NCBI GenBank assembly: GCA_031430375.1
Contig: JANPBJ010000149.1
Span: 37,190 to 101,189, forward strand
Source: JAENVU01 sp031430375
GTDB taxonomy: Bacteria; Actinomycetota; Acidimicrobiia; IMCC26256; JAENVU01
Length of the DNA stretch: 64,000 nucleotides
Direction: 5' to 3'
This document shows positions 23,407 through 32,376 of the stretch, one piece after another; the first letter of the stretch is position 1, and every line of letters begins with the position of its first letter. A program made the position numbers and the translations under genes. The notes beneath the pieces are model-generated. The model was not told the DNA's origin. It did no database searches and saw only the letters and a program-made list of their open reading frames with translations.

Positions 23407-25041
23407 GTGCCCAGGGATCCGCTCGATGTCGTCGTCATCGGGGGCGGCCACAACGGCCTCGTCGCCGCGGGATTACTGGCCAAACGCGGCGCCCAGGTCA
23501 CGGTGCTCGAACGTCGTGACGTTGTGGGTGGCGCGGCAATCACGGAACAGCCTTGGGGTCCCGACTTCAAGATGACCGCCTTGTCGTATGTGGTCAGCCT
23601 GATGCCACCGACGATCCTGCGAGAACTCGAACTCGCGAGGCACGGCTACAGAATCCATCCCCAAGGTCCGTACTTTGCGCCCCGGCCCGACGGCCCAGCA
23701 CTGCGACTCCCCAACGACCCGGCCGCCCGTCATTCCGCGATCGCGCGATTCTCGGCGCGCGACGCCGACGCGTACGAGCAATGGGAAATGTGGCTCGGCG
23801 GGCTGGCCGAGGTGCTCGCTCCGCTGCTGACCGAAACCCCGCCCCGGCTCGGGTCGCATCGCCCGTCGGATCTCGTGGCCCAGGGAAAGTTTGGCTGGCT
23901 GGCGAGGGATTGGGACCAACGTGCCATCGCCGACATCACGCGCCTCTTCACCATGAGCATCGCCGATCTCGTGGAGGAGCGATTCGAGTCCGACGCGATG
24001 CGCGGCGTGCTCTCGGTGAGCGGTGTCATCGGTACGTGGGCTGGGCCGCGATCAGCGGGCACTGCATACGTGATGGCCCACCACAAGATCGGTGAGGTCG
24101 GCGGCGGACAGCTCGGCGCGTGGGGATTCCCCGAGGGGGGCATGGGTGCCGTCACTGGAGCCCTGCGCGATGCCGCGCTCTCGTTCGGCGCGACCGTCCG
24201 CACGAACGTCGACGTCGCTCGCATTCTCGTTCGCAACGGTGAAGCGCGCGGCGTGGTCACCGCCACCGGCGAAGAGATCCGCGCCAGCTGCGTGATTGCC
24301 GCGACCCATCCCCAGATCACGTTTCTTCAGCAGCTCGACCCATCGGAACTCCCGGACCAGTTCGTGGACGACATCAAACGATGGAAGACGCGCAGCGGAA
24401 CTGTGAAGGTGAACCTCGCGCTCGACCGACTTCCCGAGTTCAGCGCTGCTCCCGGGTTCGACCCTGACGTCCATGGCGGCACGATCGTGATTGCCCCCAG
24501 CCTCGATCACGTGGAGAACGCATTTCAGGACGCGGTCGCCGGGCGACCCGCAGCCGCACCGTTCGCCGACATCTGCATCCCGTCGGTCTTTGACAAAACA
24601 CTGGCGCCCGATGGCAAGCACGTGATGTCGATGTTCACCCAATGGGTACCCTGCGCGTGGTCCGCAGAGCCGCGGTACGACGAACTCGACGCCTACGCCG
24701 ACCGGCTGATCGCGCAAGTCGAAGCGGTCGCACCCGGGTTCACCAGTTCGATCCTGCACCGCCAGGTCATCGGCCCGTACGACATGGAACACACATACGG
24801 ATTGGTCGGCGGGAACATCTTCCACGGCGAACTCTCACCGTCCCAGCTGTTCCACATGCGTCCCGCGCCGGGCTATGCCGACTACCGAACGCCGATCGCG
24901 GGCTTGTACCAAGCGTCGAGCGCAACCCACGGCGGCGGCGGCGTGACCGGTATTCCCGGGCTCAAGGTGGTGGAGCAGATCGTCAGCGACCGCTCCACCA
25001 CGCGCGACCGCGTCCGCCGCGCCGTCTCCCGCCGCCCATAA
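23407..25041 (+). CDS. FAD-dependent oxidoreductase, phytoene-desaturase/PYROXD2-like
   Basis: A 544-residue flavoprotein. VVVIGGGHNGLVAAGLLAKR near residues 8-27 is the FAD-binding Rossmann motif and VLERRDVVGGAAITE follows. The C-terminal FAD-binding segment is GLYQASSATHGGGGVTGIPG near 500-519. This combination is typical of the PYROXD2/CrtI-like group, which dehydrogenates lipid-like or unknown substrates. The start is GTG 23407. No carotenoid genes are near, so a carotenoid role is not supported. Its 3' end is separated from a convergent aminotransferase by inverted-repeat copy C. Confidence 0.88.
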   Translation: MPRDPLDVVVIGGGHNGLVAAGLLAKRGAQVTVLERRDVVGGAAITEQPWGPDFKMTALSYVVSLMPPTILRELELARHGYRIHPQGPYFAPRPDGPALRLPNDPAARHSAIARFSARDADAYEQWEMWLGGLAEVLAPLLTETPPRLGSHRPSDLVAQGKFGWLARDWDQRAIADITRLFTMSIADLVEERFESDAMRGVLSVSGVIGTWAGPRSAGTAYVMAHHKIGEVGGGQLGAWGFPEGGMGAVTGALRDAALSFGATVRTNVDVARILVRNGEARGVVTATGEEIRASCVIAATHPQITFLQQLDPSELPDQFVDDIKRWKTRSGTVKVNLALDRLPEFSAAPGFDPDVHGGTIVIAPSLDHVENAFQDAVAGRPAAAPFADICIPSVFDKTLAPDGKHVMSMFTQWVPCAWSAEPRYDELDAYADRLIAQVEAVAPGFTSSILHRQVIGPYDMEHTYGLVGGNIFHGELSPSQLFHMRPAPGYADYRTPIAGLYQASSATHGGGGVTGIPGLKVVEQIVSDRSTTRDRVRRAVSRRP

Positions 25042-25047
25042 CCCGCA

Positions 25048-25093
25048 GCGTTTGTCGAGCAGGTAGCGCTGAGCGCACACAATCCGACAAGCG
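25048..25093. repeat. inverted-repeat element, family 2, copy C, between convergent genes
   Basis: GCGTTTGTCG at the left pairs with CGACAAGCGC at the right (one G-T mismatch) around a core with AGGTAGCGCT and AATC. It is the third copy of the element at 2893-2930 and 2989-3048. Here it sits between two gene ends and could act as a terminator in both directions. Confidence 0.6.
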
Positions 25094-25121
25094 CCGGCGT
25101 GGATGGTTGTGGTCGGGGACG

Positions 25122-26378
25122 TCAGGCCGTCGCGACGAGCGCGGCTTCGAAGGCCGCCAGGGCGCGATCGATCTCAGGCTCGGTGACCACCAGCGGAGGC
25201 ATCCACCGCAACACGTTGCCTGCGGTCCCGGCATTTATCAGGAGCAAACGGCCCTGCTCGCGGCAGTGCGCCCCGATGGCGGCGACCCGCGCCGCGTCGG
25301 GCGTGCCCTCGACGGTCATGAGTTCACACCCCACCATCAGCCCGGGGCCCCGGACATCACCGATCGCGGAATGGGTGCGAGCCAGCGCCCTGAGACCGGC
25401 CCGCAACTGCTCACCCCGGGCGTTGACGTTCTCCATGAAGCCCGGTGCGGTGAGCACGTCGATCGTCGCCAGCGCCGCGGCACAGCCGATCGGGTTGCCG
25501 CCATACGTTCCACCGTGCGCCCCCACCGGCCAGCGGTTCATGATCGCGGCCGACGCGCCGATCGCGGAGATCGGAAACCCCGAGGCGATGCCTTTGGCCA
25601 TCACGACAATGTCCGGGACCACGCCCATGGCATCGATCGCAAACATCGAACCGGAGCGGCCGAATCCCGACTGCACCTCGTCGGCCACGTACAGGATTCC
25701 GTGCTCGACACAGCGCGCTTTGATGCCCAGCGCGAACCCGGCGGGCGCGGGCACATACCCTCCCTCCCCCAACACCGGTTCCATCACAATGGCCGCCGTT
25801 TCGCCCGGCGCGGTCTGCGACGCAAGGAGAAGATCGAAGGCCACCAACGCGCGAGAGGTTGCCTCGTCGTCACTGATGCCGTCGCGGAACGCATACGGAA
25901 ACGGCGCCACGAAGATGCCACTTGGCAGCGGCTGGTATCCGGCGCGGTAGCCCGTCTTCGACGTGGTCATCGCCATGGTCAGATGCGACCGACCATGGAA
26001 CGAGCCCTGGAACACAATGATGTTCGGTCGTCCGGTGGCGTGCTTCGCGAGCTTCACCGCGGCCTCGGTGGCCTCCGCCCCGGAGTTGGCAAAGAAGAAC
26101 GTATCGATCCCACTCGGCGAGATACCGGCCAAGCGTTCCGCGAGTTGCTCGAGCAGCGGGTGTCGATAGCAGTTGACCTGCGCGTGGATGAAACGCGCGG
26201 CTTGCTCCTGGATCGCCGAGACCACCGCGGGATGGCAGTGCCCGGTGCTCGTGACCGCGATTCCGCTGGTGAAGTCGAGATACTCGGTGCCGTCGGCCGT
26301 GGTCACCGTGCATCCTGAACCTGACACCACCGCGAGGTCGGTGACCTGAAACCAAACGTCGGCAAGATGTGAACCCAT
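25122..26378 (-). CDS. class III PLP-dependent aminotransferase (GABA/ornithine type)
   Basis: A 418-residue aminotransferase. FTSGIAVTSTGHCHPAVV near residues 36-53 is the typical start; FFANSGAEATEAAVKLA binds the PLP phosphate; YVADEVQSGFGRSG contains the Asp that pairs with the PLP ring; the Schiff-base lysine is in VVMAKGIASGFP. It moves an amino group from an omega- or alpha-amino acid to a keto acid; 4-aminobutyrate and related amines are the usual substrates. A cupin and an amino-acid dehydrogenase follow upstream on the same strand, suggesting amino acid or amine catabolism. The exact substrate cannot be told. Confidence 0.9.
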   Translation of the reverse strand: MGSHLADVWFQVTDLAVVSGSGCTVTTADGTEYLDFTSGIAVTSTGHCHPAVVSAIQEQAARFIHAQVNCYRHPLLEQLAERLAGISPSGIDTFFFANSGAEATEAAVKLAKHATGRPNIIVFQGSFHGRSHLTMAMTTSKTGYRAGYQPLPSGIFVAPFPYAFRDGISDDEATSRALVAFDLLLASQTAPGETAAIVMEPVLGEGGYVPAPAGFALGIKARCVEHGILYVADEVQSGFGRSGSMFAIDAMGVVPDIVVMAKGIASGFPISAIGASAAIMNRWPVGAHGGTYGGNPIGCAAALATIDVLTAPGFMENVNARGEQLRAGLRALARTHSAIGDVRGPGLMVGCELMTVEGTPDAARVAAIGAHCREQGRLLLINAGTAGNVLRWMPPLVVTEPEIDRALAAFEAALVATA

Positions 26379-26412
26379 AAGCGCGCAGGTTACGCGCCCA
26401 GTCCGCTTCGAG

Positions 26413-26961
26413 CTAAGCCTCCAGCGCCCAGGCCGCGTTGGCCTCCGCGAAGAGCCGGAGCGTGCCGTTCATATCGCGCGGTCGCTCCTCCAGGCTTTCG
26501 GCATCCCACTCCGAGCGCTGGGCGTCGAAGAAATCGCCGCCGTATACGTGCAACGCGACTGCGTATTCACGTCTCGGATTGGCCACGGCGTGGATCGCAT
26601 CGTGACCCATCACCAGCACCTCGCCCGCGACGAGCTCGCGCCCGCCGCTCGGTTCCAACCCGTGATCGCCGCGGCGGAAGAATGCATTGTCCTCCTGCCC
26701 GCCGTACATCCCGACGACCGCGAACATCGCGTGCTCGTGCGGGTTCAATCTCATGCCCGGAGTCCACGCAAGATGGAGGACCGTGAGGTCGGAGGCGCGG
26801 TGCAGTACCACGATTCCCCCCTCAGTGATCGGCCCGATTGCGGCGCGGAGCGCGTTCGGGTCGCGCACCAGTTCAGCGAGTGCATCACGCACCGCAAGCT
26901 GCGGCGTGTGCTCGCCGATCGCCTGCACACAACGGTCCACGATCGCATCGGTGTCGAGCAC
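26413..26961 (-). CDS. cupin-fold, cysteine-dioxygenase-like metalloprotein
   Basis: A 182-residue double-stranded beta-helix protein. NPHEHAMFAVVGMYGGQEDN near residues 73-92 gives two histidines and a glutamate in the order expected of a cupin metal site; AIHAVANPRREYAVALHVYGG near 123-143 gives the third histidine. The layout resembles predicted thiol-dioxygenase-like enzymes. An N-terminal helix of about 45 residues precedes the barrel. It lies between an aminotransferase and an amino-acid dehydrogenase. The substrate is unknown. Confidence 0.75.
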   Translation of the reverse strand: MLDTDAIVDRCVQAIGEHTPQLAVRDALAELVRDPNALRAAIGPITEGGIVVLHRASDLTVLHLAWTPGMRLNPHEHAMFAVVGMYGGQEDNAFFRRGDHGLEPSGGRELVAGEVLVMGHDAIHAVANPRREYAVALHVYGGDFFDAQRSEWDAESLEERPRDMNGTLRLFAEANAAWALEA

Positions 26962-26984
26962 GCCCCGAGACTACGACGGCGGGT

Positions 26985-28109
26985 CTAGCGAGGGCGCAGG
27001 TTCGTGAGCGGGCGGCCATACGTCCACGCCGCGGCGTCGCCGGGCTCCCAGCGTCCGGAACCAAACGGATGGCCCGCGATGCGTTCACGGGCTATGCGCT
27101 CGGCGGCTCGACCCGGCGGGACCGACCATTCCCGTCCGAGCGCGAACACCGTGGCCGCCGTGTCCTCGATTCGGGCAGTCGACGCGATCGCGTGATCACG
27201 CGAATATCCGCCGAACTCTTCCGCGATATTCAGGATTCCACCGCCGTTGACCACGAAGTCAGGTGCGTAGAGAATCCCGCGAACGGCAAGCGCGTCGTCC
27301 ATCGCTTCTGATTCGAGTTGATTGTTGGCGCCGCCACAGATCACCTCGCACCGGAGAGCCTCAATCGTGGTCTCGGTCACGACCGCGCCGAGCGCGCACG
27401 GCGCGAGCACATCGCACTCGGCGCTCAGTGCCGCGTCGGGTGCCAGCACCGCGACTCCTAGTTCGTTGCCGACGGCCTGCGCCCGGGCCGGGTCGAGATC
27501 GCAGATCGACACCCGCGCGCCGTCCGCGACGAGCGAACGGGCCAGACTCGATCCGACCTTTCCGGCGCCTTGAATCATCACGTGGCGATCGGCGAGCGAC
27601 GTGTTCCCCCATCGGTGCTGCGCGGCGGCGCGCATTCCGGCCCACACGCCAAAGGCAGTAATCGGCGATGGGTCCCCTGATCCGCCCAACGCCGCACTCA
27701 CGCCGGTCACCCATGGCGTGAACTCGGCGATGCCATCCATGTCGGCGGTGGTCGCGCCCACGTCTTCGGCGGCCAGGTAGCGCCCACCCAGCTCATCGAT
27801 CGCGCGCCCGAGCACCTCGAGCTGGGCGGGCGAACGCATGGCCGTTGGGTCGTCCCACTGAACGACCGCCTTGCCGCCGCCGAGCGGCAACCCCGCAACC
27901 GAGGCCTTGAGCGACATCGCTTCGGCAAGCCGGAGCGCATCCGCGATCAGCGCATCGTCATCGGAGTAGTCCCAGAACCGGATTCCACCGAGCGCCGGCC
28001 CGAGCGCGGTGGAATGAATAGCGATCACGGCCCGGATGCCCGCATCGGCATCGACGACACGCACCACCTGCTCGTGACCATCGGGTACTTCGACCTCGGT
28101 GATCTTCAT
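26985..28109 (-). CDS. Glu/Leu/Phe/Val-type amino-acid dehydrogenase
   Basis: A 374-residue NAD-dependent dehydrogenase of the Leu/Phe/Val subgroup. GPALGGIRFWDYSDDDAL near residues 36-53 and LPLGGGKAVVQWDD near 77-90 form the catalytic region; the second holds the conserved lysine. IQGAGKVGSSLARSLVADGA near 179-198 is the NAD-binding motif. GGANNQLE near 255 and VVNGGGILNIAEE near 280 are family marks. The enzyme deaminates a branched-chain or aromatic amino acid reversibly. I start at ATG 28109 because the longer frame adds no recognisable domain. Divergent from the Rieske oxygenase by 177 bp. Confidence 0.9.
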   Translation of the reverse strand: MKITEVEVPDGHEQVVRVVDADAGIRAVIAIHSTALGPALGGIRFWDYSDDDALIADALRLAEAMSLKASVAGLPLGGGKAVVQWDDPTAMRSPAQLEVLGRAIDELGGRYLAAEDVGATTADMDGIAEFTPWVTGVSAALGGSGDPSPITAFGVWAGMRAAAQHRWGNTSLADRHVMIQGAGKVGSSLARSLVADGARVSICDLDPARAQAVGNELGVAVLAPDAALSAECDVLAPCALGAVVTETTIEALRCEVICGGANNQLESEAMDDALAVRGILYAPDFVVNGGGILNIAEEFGGYSRDHAIASTARIEDTAATVFALGREWSVPPGRAAERIARERIAGHPFGSGRWEPGDAAAWTYGRPLTNLRPR

Positions 28110-28286
28110 AGCTGCAAAGGTAGGCCGATGGAGATCGCACACCCGCACGGCCGGGCGCAGCACTGGTCCAACTGCACCGCAAAACCGTCGCGCCCTCACC
28201 CTGGCGATGGTCCGCGCCGCCGATGACCGCCCGACGACCGGTGACCCACAAGCTGTTTCGGTGCTCGGGGTCCTACGATCGGCTCC

Positions 28287-29396
28287 ATGACGGACCTGCC
28301 CGGGCTCGACCGCGCGACCACGCTGCCCGCCTCGGCGTATCGCGACGACGATTGGTATGAGCAGGAACGCCGCGCGATCTTCGCCACCACCTGGCAACTC
28401 GCCGGATTCCGAGCCCAGCTGACCGAACCGGGCGACTACGTCACCCATGAGATCGCGGGATGGCAGATCGTCGTGCTGCTCGATGACGACGGCTCACTCC
28501 GCTCGTTCCACAACGTATGCCGCCACCGCGCCGGACCACTGGTGACCGACGATGGCGGACACTGCGCGGCCATCGTCTGTGGATACCACGGCTGGCGTTA
28601 CGCACTCGACGGCAGCCTGGCGAATGCCCGCGACTTTGGAGCAGCGGCGGACTTCGACCCCAACGACTTTGGTCTGCTCCCACTCGACGTCGACGAATGG
28701 CGCGGCCTCATCTTTGTTCGCATCACTCGCGGTGGGCCCACCCTCGTGGAGTCGCTCGGTGGACTCGTCGGTCGCAGCACCGACCAACCAATCGAATCGT
28801 TGACCTACAGCCATCGCGTGACGCACATCGTCGACGCCAACTGGAAGACGTACACCGACAACTACGGTGAGGGGTACCACGTTCCCTTCGTACACGCGGA
28901 GCTCAACCTCCAGATCGATGCTCGCGCATACCAGGTAGCAGTTCATGACCGCTGGGTCGAGCACACCGCGCCAACCCGCGACGGGGCGGTCACGGCCGGG
29001 GCGTGGCTTTGGCGGTATCCGAACTTGGGCCTCAACCTCTACCCCGAGGGGATGAACGTGGAGCGCTGGTTGCCCGACGGCCCACGCCGAACGCGCGTGA
29101 TCTACGACTTCTTCTTCACCGACACCTCACCCGTTGCCGCCACGACGAACGCGGAGATCGAACGGCTCGGCATTGAGGTGCTCCAAGAAGACCGCCGTAT
29201 CTGCGAACGGGTCCAACGGAATCTCGAATCGGGCATCTACGGATTCGGTCGGCTCAGCCCGCGTCACGAGAACGGTGTCCACGCTTTCCAAACCTGGGTC
29301 CGAGACGACCTCGCCCGCTACGAATCAGCCCGCGACGAATCAGCCCGCGACGAATCCGCGGGATCAAGGTCGAGTGCGAGGGAGTTCACGCAGTAG
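28287..29396 (+). CDS. Rieske non-heme iron oxygenase, alpha-type subunit
   Basis: A 369-residue oxygenase. The Rieske centre is CRHRAGP and CGYHGWRY (C-x-H and C-x2-H) near residues 78-101; the mononuclear iron ligands lie in DNYGEGYHVPFVH near 191-203. This matches aromatic-ring hydroxylating and quaternary-amine oxygenases. No ferredoxin reductase or beta subunit is adjacent. The last 15 residues come from a 15-bp tandem repeat, and the 3' end overlaps the convergent msrB gene by 79 bp. The substrate is unknown; nothing specific for steroid 9-hydroxylase was recognised. Confidence 0.88.
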   Translation: MTDLPGLDRATTLPASAYRDDDWYEQERRAIFATTWQLAGFRAQLTEPGDYVTHEIAGWQIVVLLDDDGSLRSFHNVCRHRAGPLVTDDGGHCAAIVCGYHGWRYALDGSLANARDFGAAADFDPNDFGLLPLDVDEWRGLIFVRITRGGPTLVESLGGLVGRSTDQPIESLTYSHRVTHIVDANWKTYTDNYGEGYHVPFVHAELNLQIDARAYQVAVHDRWVEHTAPTRDGAVTAGAWLWRYPNLGLNLYPEGMNVERWLPDGPRRTRVIYDFFFTDTSPVAATTNAEIERLGIEVLQEDRRICERVQRNLESGIYGFGRLSPRHENGVHAFQTWVRDDLARYESARDESARDESAGSRSSAREFTQ

Positions 29397-29758
29397 CGAA
29401 GGCCGGTCGGTCCCGGTCCGTCGGGGAACACGTGACCCAGGTGACCACCACAGCGAGCACACAGGATCTCGGTCCGGACCATGCCGTGGGCCGTATCGGT
29501 GCGTTCCTCGATCGCCCCTTCTTTAGCCGCGGCCCAGAACGACGGCCAGCCGCTGCCGGAATGGAACTTCGTGTCGGAAGAAAACAGCTCGGCCTGACAC
29601 CCTGCGCAGCGATAGGTCCCGGGATCTTCGATGTCGTTGTACTCACCGGTGAAGGCGCCTTCGGTGGCCGCTCGGCGCAACACGGCGAACTGATCGGGAC
29701 TCAAGCGCGCGCGCCAGTCGTCATCGGTCAGGGTGGTGGGATCCACAGAATCAGTCAT
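29318..29758 (-). CDS. msrB: peptide methionine-R-sulfoxide reductase MsrB
   Basis: A 146-residue MsrB. It reduces methionine-R-sulfoxide in proteins. YRCAGCQAELF and EILCARCGGHLGHVF are the two CxxC zinc pairs; FHSGSGWPSFW and the catalytic cysteine in LRYCVNSLAL are present. The family normally ends soon after this cysteine. Here a tail ADSSRADSSRADS is added, encoded by the tandem repeat that also makes the tail of the convergent Rieske gene. The ATG is at 29756-29758. Confidence 0.95.
   Translation of the reverse strand: MTDSVDPTTLTDDDWRARLSPDQFAVLRRAATEGAFTGEYNDIEDPGTYRCAGCQAELFSSDTKFHSGSGWPSFWAAAKEGAIEERTDTAHGMVRTEILCARCGGHLGHVFPDGPGPTGLRYCVNSLALDLDPADSSRADSSRADS
29321..29362. repeat. 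15-bp tandem repeat inside the overlap of two convergent genes
   Basis: CGAATCAGCCCGCGA occurs twice exactly (29321-29335, 29336-29350) and a third partial copy follows. It is translated in both directions: ESARDESARDESA in the Rieske protein and ADSSRADSSRADS in MsrB. The length is a multiple of three, so copy-number change keeps both frames open. Confidence 0.85.
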
Positions 29759-29841
29759 TTCTCCAGGTTACGGGCTCATCTCCACACAATCTCCACAGTC
29801 CGAGGCCCACACTCTCACCTGCTCATTCGTATCCTTGGTAG

Positions 29842-30591
29842 GTGCCTTCGACCACCGTCTTCGCGCCCTCCGCGCGAACGATCCTCGTGGTGGAGGACGA
29901 AGCCCCCATCGCCGATGCGGTGGCCGCCCGGCTCCGCTCCGAGGGTTACCTCGTGGAGATCGCGGCCGACGGTCCTGACGGCGTGCGCCGCTGCCAGGAA
30001 CTTCGCCCCGATCTCGTGATCCTCGACCTCATGCTGCCCGGCCTCGACGGGCTCGAGGTCTGCGAACGGATCCAGGCCGAACGTCCCGTTCCCGTCTTGA
30101 TGCTCACCGCCCGTGACTCCGAACGTGATCTCCTCGTGGGTCTGAGCGTGGGCGCGGATGACTACATGACCAAGCCGTTCAGCAGCCGGGAACTCGTCGC
30201 TCGCATTCACGCGTTGCTCCGCCGGGTCGAACGATCCCGCGCCGACGGCGACGCCGGCTCCGCCAAGCTGCGCGCAACCCTCACAGTGGGTGCGATCGCG
30301 ATCGACCCCACCACCCGCCGCGTGCATCACACCGGCGAACAGGTGCACCTCACACCTACCGAGTTCGATCTGGTCCTCTTCCTCGCCGAAACTCCCGGGG
30401 TGGTCTTTACCCGTGAAGATCTTCTGGAACAGGTGTGGGGATACGACATCGCGTCGGGCGTTCGGACCGTCGACTCCCATGTTCGTGCAGTGCGTCGCAA
30501 GCTCGGCAACGACGTCATCCGAACCGTCCACGGCGTGGGCTACGCGTTCGGCGACGCGTTGGCCGATCCCGTGGCCGAAGAGCCCGCGTGA
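29842..30591 (+). CDS. OmpR-family response regulator
   Basis: A 249-residue regulator. The receiver domain starts TILVVEDEAPIADAV; the phosphorylation site is the Asp in LVILDLMLPGLDGLEV near residue 57; the switch residues are in MLTARDS and DDYMTKPFSSREL. The C-terminal winged-helix DNA-binding domain contains LTPTEFDLVLFLAE and SGVRTVDSHVRAVRRKLG. The start is GTG 29842. The stop overlaps the histidine kinase start, a classic two-component pair. Targets are unknown; ribB is the next gene. Confidence 0.93.
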   Translation: MPSTTVFAPSARTILVVEDEAPIADAVAARLRSEGYLVEIAADGPDGVRRCQELRPDLVILDLMLPGLDGLEVCERIQAERPVPVLMLTARDSERDLLVGLSVGADDYMTKPFSSRELVARIHALLRRVERSRADGDAGSAKLRATLTVGAIAIDPTTRRVHHTGEQVHLTPTEFDLVLFLAETPGVVFTREDLLEQVWGYDIASGVRTVDSHVRAVRRKLGNDVIRTVHGVGYAFGDALADPVAEEPA

Positions 30592-31655
30592 GACGCATGC
30601 GTCAAGTTCCTCACGTCCCCGACCGTCCGCTCGACGCGCTCACATCTATCAAGGTGAAGCTCGCGACCCTCATCGTGGGTGCGGTGAGCATCACGGTCTT
30701 CGTGTTCTGGTTCGGGGTTCGCATCCTGCATGTCTGGCCCAGCCTGGCCGGAATCATCGCCGCGGCCTTTGCACTCCTTCTCGTCAGCCGGTTGGCGCGC
30801 GGCATGACGTCACCACTGCGCGAGATGGCCGCGGCAACACAAGCGATGGCCAAGGGCGACTACACCCAACGCATCACCGCAACGTCTCACGACGAAGTTG
30901 GTCGCCTCGCAAATGCGTTCAATCAGATGGCGGGTGAACTCGCCGAGACCGACCGGGTTCGCCGCGATCTCGTGGCCAACGTGAGTCACGAGCTCCGCAC
31001 ACCTCTCACCGCGCTCCAGGCCACGCTCGAGAACCTCGTTGACGGAGTTGCCGCCGCGGACCCCAAGACGCTTCAGACCATGCTCAATCAGGTAGAGCGC
31101 CTAGGCCGGCTCGTGGCGCAGCTCCTCGACCTTTCCCGTCTCGAAGCAGGCACGGTTCCGCTCGACCGCCACGCGTTCGCAGTCGAACCCGTGCTCGCCC
31201 ACGCGGTGCGGGAACAACAACTGAACGACGCCGGCATTGCGATCGAGATGAGCGTCGACGATCACGACCTCGCGGCCGACGGCGACCCTGAACGGGTGCA
31301 CCAGGTGGTGGCCAACCTGCTCGAGAACGCGGTCCGCCACTCGCCGCGCGGCGCATCCGTCCAGGTTCGGGCCCATCGCAGCAGCACCGGTGTCACCATC
31401 GAAGTGCTCGACGAAGGACCGGGCATCGCGGCCGTCGACGCGCAGCGCGTCTTCGAGCGCTTCTACCGTGCCGATACGGCACGGGCATCCTCTGATGGTG
31501 GCGCCGGGCTCGGCCTGGCCATCGCCCGCTGGATTGTCGACCTGCACGGCGGCGACATCCACCCCGAACCTCGCGAGCCGCACGGTTGTCGAATGGTCGT
31601 CACCCTGCCGCGCGCTTCATCGCAAACCAGCCCGACCCGGGAGGCCATCCAATGA
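30588..31655 (+). CDS. sensor histidine kinase
   Basis: A 355-residue membrane kinase. Two hydrophobic segments (LATLIVGAVSITVFVFWFG and SLAGIIAAAFALLLVSRL) lie close together with almost no external loop, so the sensing is probably in or near the membrane. HAMP (about 68-120) follows; the phosphorylated His is in VSHELRTPLTALQ near residue 132; NLLENAVRHS, DEGPGIA and GGAGLGLAIA are the N, G1 and G2 boxes. GTG 30588 overlaps the regulator stop; ATG 30597 is an alternative. The stop overlaps the ribB ATG. Confidence 0.92.
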   Translation: MRRMRQVPHVPDRPLDALTSIKVKLATLIVGAVSITVFVFWFGVRILHVWPSLAGIIAAAFALLLVSRLARGMTSPLREMAAATQAMAKGDYTQRITATSHDEVGRLANAFNQMAGELAETDRVRRDLVANVSHELRTPLTALQATLENLVDGVAAADPKTLQTMLNQVERLGRLVAQLLDLSRLEAGTVPLDRHAFAVEPVLAHAVREQQLNDAGIAIEMSVDDHDLAADGDPERVHQVVANLLENAVRHSPRGASVQVRAHRSSTGVTIEVLDEGPGIAAVDAQRVFERFYRADTARASSDGGAGLGLAIARWIVDLHGGDIHPEPREPHGCRMVVTLPRASSQTSPTREAIQ

Positions 31656-32317
31656 ACTTCGCAACGATCGACGAAGCCCTACGCCGCATTCGCCGGGGCG
31701 AGATGGTGCTCGTTGCCGACGACGAGGACCGCGAGAACGAAGGCGACCTCACCATGGCCGCCGAGTGCATCACGCCCGAAGCGATCAACTTCATGTTGCG
31801 CTGGGCTCGCGGACTTGTGTGTATGCCCACGCATCCGAGCTATCTGGATCGCCTGGAGATTCCCCCGATGGTGCCACCGGATGTTGCCGGCAACGACACC
31901 CCGTTCGCCGTCTCCATCGATCACGTTGACGCGGGCAGCGGCATCGGTGCGGCGGATCGAGCACACACAGTCCGGCGGTTCCTGGACCCAAACGCCACTC
32001 CGGAGGAGTTTCTCCGACCCGGTCACGTGTTTCCGCTGCGAGCCCGTAGTCGCGGCGTCCTCGAGCGCCGAGGCCATACCGAAGCCGCGGTTGACCTCGC
32101 GCGCCTCGCGGGTCTTTCGCCCGTCGCGGTGATTTGCGAGGTGTTGCACGACGATGGTTCCCCCGCTCGCTTGCCCTTCCTGCAACTATTCGCCGAGGAG
32201 CACCGCATCGCGATCATCTCGGTGGCTCAGCTCGTGGACCACATCGAGGCCAACGGTTCAGCAACCGCCAACGGCCAGCTCGCCAGCACCGCCAGCCGCG
32301 CCCCACTGCTCCTGTAA
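31652..32317 (+). CDS. ribB: 3,4-dihydroxy-2-butanone 4-phosphate synthase (RibB)
   Basis: A 221-residue stand-alone RibB, without the GTP cyclohydrolase II domain often fused in actinobacteria. It converts ribulose 5-phosphate to the four-carbon unit of riboflavin. VLVADDEDRENEGDLTMAAE near residues 20-39 is the metal- and substrate-binding motif; GHVFPLRARSRGVLERRGHTEA near 124-145 is the catalytic loop; EVLHDDGSPARLPFL follows. The ATG overlaps the histidine kinase stop, so it is coupled to the two-component genes, which is unusual for ribB. No FMN riboswitch is visible. Confidence 0.92.
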   Translation: MNFATIDEALRRIRRGEMVLVADDEDRENEGDLTMAAECITPEAINFMLRWARGLVCMPTHPSYLDRLEIPPMVPPDVAGNDTPFAVSIDHVDAGSGIGAADRAHTVRRFLDPNATPEEFLRPGHVFPLRARSRGVLERRGHTEAAVDLARLAGLSPVAVICEVLHDDGSPARLPFLQLFAEEHRIAIISVAQLVDHIEANGSATANGQLASTASRAPLLL

Positions 32318-32376
32318 GAGGGCGAGCGGGGTTCGTGCCACGCCCCCGGCCACCGACGTCCGAACCGACGCAGGAC

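Noticed and set aside
23407..25041. FAD oxidoreductase as a phytoene desaturase of carotenoid synthesis
   Set aside because: The glycine-rich ends fit the broad CrtI/PYROXD2 group, but no crtB, crtE or other carotenoid gene is near.
29321..29362. Short tandem repeat considered as a CRISPR fragment
   Set aside because: The units are 15 bp, directly adjacent without spacers, and are inside two coding regions.
28287..29396. Rieske oxygenase as the steroid 9-alpha-hydroxylase KshA
   Set aside because: Only general Rieske oxygenase motifs are visible, and no KshB reductase or ring A/B steroid gene is near.
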